From assembly GCA_049282355.1 (NCBI GenBank), contig JBAPTW010000033.1:72158-136157 (forward strand): a stretch of 64,000 nucleotides of DNA. Direction: 5' to 3'. Below the pieces are notes generated by a model. That model was given only the letters and a program-made list of their open reading frames with translations, was not told the DNA's origin and ran no database searches. The DNA comes from JAGTVB01 sp049282355 (GTDB taxonomy: Bacteria > Pseudomonadota > Gammaproteobacteria > HK1). Shown here in pieces: positions 1 through 7,795 of this stretch; within the stretch, counting starts at the first letter, position 1; each line of letters starts with the position of its first letter. Both the position numbers and the translations under genes were made by a program.

Positions 1-468
1 CATGGTCAACGGATCGACCGTTCCAGTGAGCTCCGCCAGCATCTCCGTATGGCCAATGTGAGGCACTCCGGCTGCTTTGAGCGATTCTTTGTTGATGGGC
101 GCCGTCGCCATAGCATCCACCTCCCGTGCCATGGCCACGGCTACCGATCGTTCGATATAGGCGAAGGCCGCTTTTCCGCATCGAGCCTGCGGCTGGCCCA
201 TAACGATCGCACCTGCATCGAGGCTTTTTACCGCACAAATATCCACAGTGCCAACCTGATAACCACCCTCTCCAGGGCGATCAATCAATTGTAGCTTGAC
301 ACCAAGGCCGCTCTGCTTCAAGGCATTGTCCACAACATCATAGTCACCGATCACCAAGGGGCGGCAAATCTGGTAGAGACTCGGATCGCTGAGCGCCTTG
401 ACAACGATTTCGGGTCCGATACCGGCGGGATCGCCTATCGGTATCGCGATAATCGGCTTAGCCATCAT
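1..468 (-). CDS. pdxA: 4-hydroxythreonine-4-phosphate dehydrogenase PdxA, 5' part only
   Basis: Only the first 156 codons lie in the window; the rest runs off the left edge. PdxA oxidises 4-phosphohydroxy-L-threonine with NAD in the DXP-dependent route to pyridoxal phosphate. The N-terminus MMAKPIIAIPIGDPAGIGPE is the PdxA signature, and the segments ATAPINKES and GHTEMLAELTG follow as in the family. Start at 468 or 465 (two adjacent ATGs) behind a GGAG. It lies 16 bp downstream of pdxT and reads the same way. It is odd beside pdxST, because the two B6 routes normally exclude each other; a PdxA paralogue with another substrate is possible. Confidence 0.9.
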   Translation of the reverse strand, partial: MMAKPIIAIPIGDPAGIGPEIVVKALSDPSLYQICRPLVIGDYDVVDNALKQSGLGVKLQLIDRPGEGGYQVGTVDICAVKSLDAGAIVMGQPQARCGKAAFAYIERSVAVAMAREVDAMATAPINKESLKAAGVPHIGHTEMLAELTGTVDPLTM

Positions 469-484
469 TGCCACTCCTCATGTT

Positions 485-1108
485 TCATGTTTGCTTGACC
501 TCCCTGGACCGCTCATCTTTCCTATTCAGTAAGCTCAGAAAAAACTGGTGGAGCCGCGTATCGGCCGTGAGCTCGGGATGAAACGCTGTCCCCAGGATCT
601 TGCCGCTGAGTACCGCTACAGGTATTCCTTCGGGAAGCGACGCCAACGTCTGAACATTATTTCCCGTAGCGACGATAGCCGGCGCTCGTATAAATACGGC
701 TGGAAACGGTTTCTGGACAAGCCCGGATATTGGCAAGTCTGCTTCGAAGCTCTCCAATTGGCGCCCAAACCAGTTCCTCGCGACCTCGATGTCCAAAAGC
801 CCGAAAGGTTTGGGATAGTCATCGGTTAAGGCTCGCGCGATGACTATCAGACCGGCGCAGACTCCCCAAAGCCCCATACCTGAGCCCGTTGCTTGCTCGA
901 TGGCCTCGCGCAAGCCATAAAGTTCAGCCAACTTGATAATAGTGGTACTTTCGCCGCCCGGAATAATCAAGCCATCAAGCCCGGCGATCTGTCCGGGCAA
1001 GCGAACCTCTTGCGCCTCGATGCCAAGCGATCGAAGTATCGCAAAATGTTCACGAAAAGCACCTTGCAAAGCAAGGACGCCTACGCGGGTATTCCTCAAG
1101 GCTACCAA
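485..1108 (-). CDS. pdxT: Pyridoxal 5'-phosphate synthase glutaminase subunit PdxT
   Basis: Class I glutamine amidotransferase (207 aa) that feeds ammonia to PdxS for DXP-independent PLP synthesis. Visible are PGGESTT near residue 50, the nucleophile elbow GVCAGL with Cys84, and the HPE of the triad (His175, Glu177). The length is normal for the family. The open start is a TTG at 1106-1108 that overlaps the pdxS stop, so translation is probably coupled; a second TTG lies 9 nt further in. Cytosolic, working as a ring complex with PdxS. Confidence 0.95.
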   Translation of the reverse strand: MVALRNTRVGVLALQGAFREHFAILRSLGIEAQEVRLPGQIAGLDGLIIPGGESTTIIKLAELYGLREAIEQATGSGMGLWGVCAGLIVIARALTDDYPKPFGLLDIEVARNWFGRQLESFEADLPISGLVQKPFPAVFIRAPAIVATGNNVQTLASLPEGIPVAVLSGKILGTAFHPELTADTRLHQFFLSLLNRKDERSREVKQT

Positions 1109-2025
1109 CCGCGTGCGGCGAGACGTTCGCTTGCATCCAGCCGACGAATGTCAATACCGGCCATGGGCTCACCTAAACCCACAGAAACTTCGGCCAATAT
1201 GTCCGGATTGTTGTAGTGTGTGGTTGCCTTAACGATAGCGGCGGCGCGCAGAGCAGGGTCACTTGCTTTGAAAATACCCGAACCGACAAAAACCCCATCC
1301 ACACCAAGTTGCATAAGCAACGCGGCATCAGCAGGAGTCGCGATGCCACCTGCCGCAAAGTTAACGACGGGAAGCCTCTCCTGTTCTCTGACTTCGCATA
1401 CCAACTCATAGGGTGCACGGAGCTCCTTGGCAAGCGTCATCAGTTCCTCTTGCGGGGCACCTCGTAACCGCCGAATACCGCCTAAGACGGTCCGAGCATG
1501 GCGCACGGCCTCCACTACATTCCCAGTACCCGCTTCGCCTTTGGTGCGGATCATTGCAGCGCCCTCGCCGATGCGACGCAAAGCCTCACCGAGATCAGTA
1601 CAACCACACACAAAGGGCATCTTGAATTGCCATTTATCGATATGAAAAGTTTCATCTGCGGGCGTCAGCACTTCTGATTCATCGCAGTAGTCAACGCCCA
1701 GAGCTTGCAGTATTTGCGCTTCAACAAAATGGCCGATGCGAACCTTCGCCATGACCGGAATGGTCACCGCAGCCATAATCTCTCGAATCTTGACCGGATC
1801 ACACATGCGGGCCACCCCTCCCGCTGCACGAATATCTGATGGCACTCGCTCAAGCGCCATCACCGCGCAGGCACCGGCCTGTTCGGCGATCTTGGCCTCG
1901 TCGGCACTGGTCACATCCATAATGACCCCCCCCTTCAACATCTGTGCTAGGCCGCCTTTGACTCGCCAAGAACCGGTCTCACGGTTGGTGCTCGTTGTAG
2001 AAACCCGGGATGAAATGGTTGCCAT
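1102..2025 (-). CDS. pdxS: Pyridoxal 5'-phosphate synthase subunit PdxS
   Basis: 307 aa. Condenses ribose 5-phosphate, glyceraldehyde 3-phosphate and ammonia into PLP. The family landmarks are present: GGVIMDV with the catalytic Asp, ALERVPSDIR, MAKVRIGH with the Schiff-base Lys94, EAGTGNVVEAVRH, and the C-terminal FAAGGIATPADAALL and VGSGIF phosphate-binding loops. It is first in the pdxS-pdxT-pdxA unit and overlaps pdxT by 7 bp. The 179 bp upstream is shared with the divergent aminotransferase gene. PdxS is uncommon in Gammaproteobacteria, which mostly use PdxJ. Confidence 0.96.
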   Translation of the reverse strand: MATISSRVSTTSTNRETGSWRVKGGLAQMLKGGVIMDVTSADEAKIAEQAGACAVMALERVPSDIRAAGGVARMCDPVKIREIMAAVTIPVMAKVRIGHFVEAQILQALGVDYCDESEVLTPADETFHIDKWQFKMPFVCGCTDLGEALRRIGEGAAMIRTKGEAGTGNVVEAVRHARTVLGGIRRLRGAPQEELMTLAKELRAPYELVCEVREQERLPVVNFAAGGIATPADAALLMQLGVDGVFVGSGIFKASDPALRAAAIVKATTHYNNPDILAEVSVGLGEPMAGIDIRRLDASERLAARGW

Positions 2026-2204
2026 CTCAAATCTTTCTCCGCAGCGTTACCCTTGGCTCATGCGAAGGGTCGTCATTTTAGGATTGAGGTATTCTCTAAT
2101 TGCAAGCTAAACATCTATTATAGGCACGGACCCTGATGCTCGCTATTCGTCACCGTCATTACTGACGACATTCCTCAACCTCCAGCCGCGTTAGAGCCAA
2201 TCAC

Positions 2205-3347
2205 ATGTCTAACCCTCAATACTCAGAAGAATTTCCCCAGCGGGAGGATATCATTTATTTAAATCATGCGGCGGTAGCTCCCTGGCCCCGTCGCGCAGCG
2301 CTCGCTGTGGCGCGGTTCGCAGAGGAAAATGCAAGCCAAGGAGCATTGGATTATGCCCGCTGGCTGCAAGTCGAAGCTTCTTTACGGTTGCAATGCCAAG
2401 AGCTATTAAACGCCCCCTCTGTTGCCGACATTGCCTTACTCAAGAACACCTCTGAGGCGCTCTCGACCGTAGCCTATGGCTTGTCCTGGAATGTGGGCGA
2501 CAATGTGGTGTTTCCCGATCAGGAGTTCCCGTCGAACCGCATCGTCTGGGAGTCTTTAAGGCAATTCGGCGTTGGTGTGCGCAAAGTATCGCTCGAACAA
2601 GCCCCGTCCCCCGAGGATGCGCTTATGGGCGCGTGCGACCGGAGCACGCGCCTTCTGGCGGTCAGCTCAGTGCAGTATGCCACCGGGCTTCGTCTTGATC
2701 TGGAGCGTCTGGGGCATTATTGCCACAAACAAGGCATTTTGTTATGTGTGGACGCCATTCAAAGTCTTGGCGCGCTGCGGATGGACGTGCAGGCCAGCGG
2801 CGCGGATTTCGTGATGGCCGACGGACACAAGTGGCTGTTGGGACCCGAAGGGGTCGCTCTCTTTTATTGCCGACCCGAGCGGCGCGAAGCACTCAATCTT
2901 GTTCAATATGGCTGGCACATGGTCGCCCATGTCGGGGATTTCGAGCGGGCCGATTGGCAATTGGCAGACAGTGCACAGCGTTTCGAGTGCGGCAGCCTAA
3001 ACATGTTGGGTATTCATGCCCTTAATGCCAGTCTTTCGCTGCTGCTCGAGGTGGGCTTAGAGAACGTTGAGGACGGTGTGCTGCGCAACACCGAGTATCT
3101 GTCCGAAGCTATTCGTTGCCACCCACAACTTGAGCTGATTTCCCCCGACGAGAATCAACGCCAAAGCGGTATCGTCAGCTTTCGCTGCAAGTCCGTGGAT
3201 CCCGGCGCACTGTTTTCTCGCCTGACATCCGCCGGAGTAGTCTGTGCCCTTCGCAACCGCAGTATCCGTTTCTCCCCCCACTTCTACACTTCGCGAGCCA
3301 AGCTTGAGATGGCCATGGAGCTTGTAAGCACCTACTGCGGCGAATGA
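2205..3347 (+). CDS. Aminotransferase class V (cysteine desulfurase/selenocysteine lyase-like)
   Basis: 380 aa PLP enzyme of fold type I. YLNHAAVAPWP near residue 20 and the cofactor Asp183 in CVDAIQ are typical; the PLP lysine is Lys209 in ADGHKWLLGPEG. The family includes cysteine desulfurases, selenocysteine lyases and isopenicillin-N-epimerase-like enzymes. The mobile catalytic-Cys loop of IscS is not evident, so the substrate cannot be named. It is divergent from pdxS and convergent with the pilZ end of the fab operon. Its stop is only 31 bp from the tatD stump, suggesting it arrived when tatD was lost. Confidence 0.85.
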   Translation: MSNPQYSEEFPQREDIIYLNHAAVAPWPRRAALAVARFAEENASQGALDYARWLQVEASLRLQCQELLNAPSVADIALLKNTSEALSTVAYGLSWNVGDNVVFPDQEFPSNRIVWESLRQFGVGVRKVSLEQAPSPEDALMGACDRSTRLLAVSSVQYATGLRLDLERLGHYCHKQGILLCVDAIQSLGALRMDVQASGADFVMADGHKWLLGPEGVALFYCRPERREALNLVQYGWHMVAHVGDFERADWQLADSAQRFECGSLNMLGIHALNASLSLLLEVGLENVEDGVLRNTEYLSEAIRCHPQLELISPDENQRQSGIVSFRCKSVDPGALFSRLTSAGVVCALRNRSIRFSPHFYTSRAKLEMAMELVSTYCGE

Positions 3348-3378
3348 GAAGGAACCGCTGCCGATGCTTGCTCGCACG

Positions 3379-3423
3379 GTTGAGATCGAGGTGACAATGG
3401 GAGTCGACAAGCAAAGATTCCAT
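3379..3423 (-). pseudogene. tatD: tatD stump (first 15 codons only)
   Basis: Starting 6 bp after the pilZ stop, an ATG opens a frame reading MESLLVDSHCHLDLN, the N-terminus of TatD-family metal-dependent DNases (DSHCHLD carries the first metal ligands). After this the frame continues into the antisense of the aminotransferase gene and loses all resemblance. In many gammaproteobacteria the order is holB-pilZ-tatD, so this is a 5' remnant left when the rest was replaced. Confidence 0.75.
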
Positions 3424-3429
3424 AGGAAG

Positions 3430-3774
3430 TCACATAGTATGCGTTTGACGGTCAGATTTTAACGCACCCGCAAGATAGCTCTCGATTTTGGTGCGGGTTT
3501 TACCCTGATCGATTTCACTGAATTGGACACCGATGCCGGCTGCCCGATTTCCTTGCGCCCCTTTGGGGGTTATCCAAACGATACGCCCTGCGACTGGCAT
3601 TTTCTCGTTTTCCTCCATGAGCGTAATCAGCATGAACACTTCATCGCCGAGTCGATAGCTACGCGCGGTGGGAATGAACAGCGCACCCCCCTTCACAAAA
3701 GGCATGTAGGACGCATACAAGGCTCCCATTTCTTTGATGGAAAGCGAGAGTATCCCTTGTTTCGGTGCACTCAT
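3430..3774 (-). CDS. pilZ: Type IV pilus assembly PilZ-domain protein
   Basis: 114 aa from ATG at 3774; the SD CAGGAGA upstream favours this over an upstream in-frame TTG. It has the compact PilZ-type beta barrel, with VAGRIVWITPKGAQGNRAAGIGVQF matching the second half of the fold. The N-terminal RxxxR needed for c-di-GMP binding is not visible, as in the pilus PilZ orthologues, which act through PilB/FimX rather than by binding c-di-GMP. The usual holB neighbour is kept, but a 284 bp gap with an inverted repeat separates them. Confidence 0.88.
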   Translation of the reverse strand: MSAPKQGILSLSIKEMGALYASYMPFVKGGALFIPTARSYRLGDEVFMLITLMEENEKMPVAGRIVWITPKGAQGNRAAGIGVQFSEIDQGKTRTKIESYLAGALKSDRQTHTM

Positions 3775-3891
3775 AGCCAAAATCTCCTGAGCTTGCCTCT
3801 CCTTTGATCGATGAGGATTAGCCGTTTCCTGAAAGCGCTTTTCTGGCCGTGGTCATCGTTTTCGGCACTTTTTGTTCTTTTCGCCGGGGTA

Positions 3892-3993
3892 ACAGTCCAT
3901 CTCCTAGCCTCAAGGAACACCGTAAATACCTCCATGTAGCCTCGAGTCCGGCATCCATGCCAGACACACCCTTGTGGTCAGGAGATGGACTGT
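3892..3993. repeat. Intergenic stem-loop element with 14-bp inverted ends
   Basis: acagtccatctcct (3892-3905) is repeated as its exact reverse complement at 3980-3993, enclosing 74 bp. Inside is a smaller palindrome, ggcatccatgcc (3950-3961). The element lies in the 290 bp gap between holB and pilZ, which are close together in related genomes. It resembles dispersed extragenic palindromic elements of gammaproteobacteria, from memory. No coding frame is present. The remainder of 3775-4064 shows nothing I can interpret. Confidence 0.55.
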
Positions 3994-4064
3994 CTGCAAA
4001 TTCTCGGGACGATCTTATTCTTTAAATGGTGATGCTGACGAAACGATGACCATGGCCCCTTTGT

Positions 4065-5090
4065 CTAGTGAGCTGAACTCATTCGATGGTGCGCCAATGC
4101 TGTGCAGGTCATAGCGACGCCTTCCAGTAAAAGTTGATCATTCACTCCAGCGCTCTCGCCGTGATCTTTGTTAGCCTGTATGCAGCAATCCCAAAGCTCG
4201 TAAAAGCAACGCGGCTCAATACCTTGGACGAGGCTCGTTAGCGCCGGGAGAACGTCGCGATTCACTATCCGCGACGAAGTTTCAGTGCAGCTCAGCTTGA
4301 TGCAATCTGCGACCACGGATGCCAACCACGGCAGGACCTCTTTAGTGCCCGAGACTCTCCAGAACTTAGCCACCTCAAGAGGATCGACTCGCCCGCTAAT
4401 AACATCGACGAATGATTCAAGCACCTTGCCTCGCAAAGGTAGATGCCCTTCCTTCATCATATCCAATGCCCGAAGCGGCGCCCCTGCAGCAATATCCAGT
4501 ACCAAGTCGACATTGACGGGTTGCGGCATTTGCTCAGCGAGCCATTGGCGAGCCTGGTGACGACAGGGCGTTGGAAAATCGATCAGCTGACAGCGACTGC
4601 GGACAGTCGGCGAAACCTTGGTGCCACTGTATGAGACCAACAGAAATACCACCTCGCCGGGAGGTTCCTCAAGTGTTTTCAACAAGCTATTGCTGGCCTC
4701 CCGCGTTAGAAATTCTGCGGGTGATAGGATAGCGACTTTAGGTCCGGCAAGCTTGGGCGCCAATCCCAGTGCCTCAATGAGACGGCGTACCTGGACGATG
4801 CTGATGCTAGCCTTCCCCTCGTCAGGTTCTAGGATCATGAGGTCCGGATGAGACCCCGCGGCGTTGAGGGCACAGCTTTGGCAGATCCCACAAGGCCCAT
4901 TATCTGACATCGGGCGCCGACAAACTAAGGCGCTCGCAAAGCGTCCGGCGAACTGCGGGACGCCAAAGCCTTCGCGGCCATGAAACAACAAAGCATGGCC
5001 GAGCCTCTGGCTTTTGCACGCATCAGCTAGCTGTGTCCACTGCTGGTGATGCCACGGCAAAAGCGTATGCATTGTTTTTGAGAGATCCAT
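4065..5090 (-). CDS. holB: DNA polymerase III subunit delta'
   Basis: 341 aa clamp-loader subunit. It has an AAA+ fold with a degenerate P-loop (HGREGFG, no GKT), as expected for delta', which does not hydrolyse ATP. The zinc module CGICQSC and the Sensor-1-like region SNSLLKTLEEPP (with TREA before it) are followed by TVRSRCQ. I take ATG 5090, which has AGGG upstream, rather than the GTG at 5093. It is 20 bp downstream of tmk, in the operon yceD to pilZ. Confidence 0.93.
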   Translation of the reverse strand: MDLSKTMHTLLPWHHQQWTQLADACKSQRLGHALLFHGREGFGVPQFAGRFASALVCRRPMSDNGPCGICQSCALNAAGSHPDLMILEPDEGKASISIVQVRRLIEALGLAPKLAGPKVAILSPAEFLTREASNSLLKTLEEPPGEVVFLLVSYSGTKVSPTVRSRCQLIDFPTPCRHQARQWLAEQMPQPVNVDLVLDIAAGAPLRALDMMKEGHLPLRGKVLESFVDVISGRVDPLEVAKFWRVSGTKEVLPWLASVVADCIKLSCTETSSRIVNRDVLPALTSLVQGIEPRCFYELWDCCIQANKDHGESAGVNDQLLLEGVAMTCTALAHHRMSSAH

Positions 5091-5110
5091 CACGCCCTAC
5101 TACGATGTTC

Positions 5111-5785
5111 CTACGGTTCTTGCAAAAAGCCCTTGAGCACAGTATCCACGCGCCGCCTAACCACTTCCAGGGGTACGCTAGCGTCAATAACACAGCATCG
5201 AGAGGGATGCTCCGCCGCCAGCATCAGATAAGCATTACGAAGCCGCTCGAAAAATCGCTGTTCTTCTCGCTCAAACCGATCCTTCTCGCCTCGCTGGTTT
5301 ACTCGTCGTAACCCAATCGAGACAGGAACATCAAAAATTAGCGTGAGATCCGCACGCACCCCACTTTGAGCCCAGTCGACAAGGGCGTCAATGCGTGCTT
5401 TTGGGATGTGACGCCCCTCGCCCTGATAAACGTAGGTCGCATCTGTGAATCGATCACAGACAATCCACCTTCCGTGCCGCAGGGCCGGCTTGATGACCTT
5501 CTCAAGGTGTTCCACGCGTGCGGCGAAAATCATCAACAGCTCAGCGCTAGGAGTTAGGCTGTCATACGTGGGATCTAACAATAACCGACGTATTTCTTCT
5601 CCGAGAGGAGTACCTCCTGGCTCACGTGTGACGACAACGGATTTGCCTGCTGTTTCGAGAAAGGCGCGTATGTAGGGGAGAAGAGTCGACTTGCCGCTTC
5701 CTTCGATTCCTTCTAACGTAATGAATCGGCCGCACGATTTGTCGGCCTTACGCATTCGATCAGTCATCAGTTCGTCGTTGGCCAT
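5111..5785 (-). CDS. tmk: Thymidylate kinase
   Basis: 224 aa. Phosphorylates dTMP to dTDP. P-loop GIEGSGKST, the substrate motif TREPGGTPLGEEIR, the DRF motif (VCDRFTDATYVYQG) and a lid segment with RGEKDRFE are all seen. ATG 5785 has an AGGA 5 nt upstream and overlaps the end of mltG by 26 bp; an internal ATG at 5767 is possible but lacks an SD. Standard neighbour of holB. Confidence 0.95.
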   Translation of the reverse strand: MANDELMTDRMRKADKSCGRFITLEGIEGSGKSTLLPYIRAFLETAGKSVVVTREPGGTPLGEEIRRLLLDPTYDSLTPSAELLMIFAARVEHLEKVIKPALRHGRWIVCDRFTDATYVYQGEGRHIPKARIDALVDWAQSGVRADLTLIFDVPVSIGLRRVNQRGEKDRFEREEQRFFERLRNAYLMLAAEHPSRCCVIDASVPLEVVRRRVDTVLKGFLQEP

Positions 5786-6803
5786 GGCGATCCTGCTGGC
5801 GTTGAAGTTGGTAACGAGTCACCGCTCGCAGATGCTCCCGGTAGGTTGCAGAGAAATGGTGGCTACCATCTCCCCGGGCTACGAAAAAGAGGGCATCACC
5901 AAATTCGGGATGAAGTGCAGCCCGAATTGCGTCGCCACCGGGCATGGCTATAGGCGTAGGAGGTAAGCCGCTACGACGATAGGTATTGTAAGGTGTCACT
6001 TCTTTCAGATCGCGGCGCCGCAGATCGCCGTCGAAAGCGTTACCCAAGCCATAGATGACCGTGGGATCGCTAGCCAGACGCATGCCTTTGTTGAGCCGTT
6101 GAACGAAAACCCCGGCTATTCGTTCCCGTTCATCGTGTCGGCCGGTTTCCTTTTCAATGATAGAGGCCAAGATCAAAGCCTCGTATGGCTTGCGATAAGG
6201 TAGGCCGCTAGCCCGCCCTTCCCATTCCAATTGGAGGCGTTTGCGCATAGTGCTATAAGCCCGACGCAAGAAGTCACGGTCATTGAGAGCGCTCGGAAAG
6301 TAATAGGTCTCGGGATAAAACCATCCCTCCGGATGTATGCCGCCCAGTCCAAGGGCATCCATGATTCCCTCTGGCTGCAGTCCCGTGAGTGTTTGTGTGA
6401 TGTGCGGATGTGCACGCACTGCAGCGAGTACCTCTTTGAAAGTCCAGCCTTCGACAAGGGTCAAGGCGTGCTGAACCACCCTTCCGGAAACGAGCATATC
6501 GAGGAGTTGAAGCGGGGTTGTTCCCGCGTCGAGCCGATATTCGCCGGCTTTGATTTGCGTGGCTTTTCCATGCAAACGAGCATACCAGAGAAGCACCCAG
6601 GGTCGATGGAGGATGCCTTGATCCGAGAGCTGAGACACAACCTCCGTTAAGGTCATGCCGGGTGTCACGACGTAGGTGAGAGGCGCTTCGACCATATGCA
6701 AGGTGCGTTTGCTCAGGGCAAAATGCTCCATTGCCATCCAACCTGCGACGACACTCGTCATGAGCAGCAATGCGCCCCAAAACCTGTATAGGACTTTGTG
6801 CAT
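5760..6803 (-). CDS. mltG: Endolytic murein transglycosylase MltG
   Basis: 347 aa. Inner-membrane YceG/MltG that cuts nascent glycan strands and sets their length. A single N-terminal membrane anchor (about residues 9-25) is followed by a LysM-like segment and the catalytic domain with the signature LASIIEKETG (catalytic Glu), FVQRLNKGMRLASDPTVIYG and TPYNTYRRSGLPPTPIAMPG. Overlaps tmk. The 164 bp between pabC and mltG shows no clear signal. Confidence 0.94.
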   Translation of the reverse strand: MHKVLYRFWGALLLMTSVVAGWMAMEHFALSKRTLHMVEAPLTYVVTPGMTLTEVVSQLSDQGILHRPWVLLWYARLHGKATQIKAGEYRLDAGTTPLQLLDMLVSGRVVQHALTLVEGWTFKEVLAAVRAHPHITQTLTGLQPEGIMDALGLGGIHPEGWFYPETYYFPSALNDRDFLRRAYSTMRKRLQLEWEGRASGLPYRKPYEALILASIIEKETGRHDERERIAGVFVQRLNKGMRLASDPTVIYGLGNAFDGDLRRRDLKEVTPYNTYRRSGLPPTPIAMPGGDAIRAALHPEFGDALFFVARGDGSHHFSATYREHLRAVTRYQLQRQQDRHGQRRTDD

Positions 6804-6967
6804 GTAGTACCCGCTTTCGCTGTCGCAACTCCGATGCGGCTGCTTTCCATCCTGGCTAAGCTACACCGAGCTTGCCCTTAACCTTATTAGGCATTTGTTG
6901 CAGTCCGAATAGGCAAGTTGGCGGTCATTCGTACGTATCACGAAAGCGCGCACTGTGACGAACCGAT

Positions 6968-7795
6968 TCACTTACGTGCGATCACACGTCGACGCACTAA
7001 TTCACGTTGCAGGTGCTGGGTAATGGGACCAACCGCATAGCTGCGGCTAGCGAACCGTTCCACCGGCCAAATGCCAAAAAGGCTGTTGCAAAAAAAGATC
7101 TCTTCCGCCGTTACCATAGATGCCAATCGAATTGCCGTAACCCGTAAAGGCACTTTTCGCTCGGAACGGATCACCTCCATAATGATTGCGCGCATCACGC
7201 CGTCTACCCCGCAGTGCGTTAAGCGGGGCGTGATCAACTGGCCATCCTTGACGAGGAACAGATTGCTCATCGTGCCTTCAATAACCCACCCTGAGGTATC
7301 GAGCATAAGCCCCTCGGGGCAGTTGGAAATTTGGCACTCGCGACGGGCCAAAACTTGCTCTATTCGATTGAGGTGCTTAAGACCGGCCAGCAACCGATTT
7401 CGACTCAGTCGAACGCGGCACTGATGGGCGACTATTCCTTTACGCCAATACGACAGAGGATAGGTAGCCCAGGGATGAAGCGACAAGATGCGCGTTGGCG
7501 AGACATGCTGGGGCGGGGCATATCCCCGGCCAGCCGTGCCACGGGTCACGATAAGCTTGAGAACGCCGCGCTGCACACCCGTTGACATCGTGGAGATTTC
7601 GCGTTGCAGCGTATCGATATCCGGCATCGGTATCCCCAGTACCTGGCATCCACGAGCCAACCGCTGAAGATGATGTTGCACACAAAGGGCTTCGCTATGC
7701 CACACGGGCAGTGTTTCAAACAGCCCATCGCCGTATTGGAAACCTCGGTCAAGGAAAGAGAGACTGCTCGTCTCTCGACCGTTTATCAGCGCCAC
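6968..7795 (-). CDS. pabC: Aminodeoxychorismate lyase
   Basis: 275 aa fold-type IV PLP enzyme. Releases pyruvate from 4-amino-4-deoxychorismate to give p-aminobenzoate for folate. FLDRGFQYGDGLFET is the family N-terminus; LKHLNRIEQVLAR carries the PLP lysine; EGTMSNLFLV is the cofactor-binding segment. Start is GTG at 7793-7795, overlapping the pabB stop by one base (TAGTG), so translation is probably coupled to pabB. Usual place between fabF and mltG. Confidence 0.93.
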   Translation of the reverse strand: MALINGRETSSLSFLDRGFQYGDGLFETLPVWHSEALCVQHHLQRLARGCQVLGIPMPDIDTLQREISTMSTGVQRGVLKLIVTRGTAGRGYAPPQHVSPTRILSLHPWATYPLSYWRKGIVAHQCRVRLSRNRLLAGLKHLNRIEQVLARRECQISNCPEGLMLDTSGWVIEGTMSNLFLVKDGQLITPRLTHCGVDGVMRAIIMEVIRSERKVPLRVTAIRLASMVTAEEIFFCNSLFGIWPVERFASRSYAVGPITQHLQRELVRRRVIARK

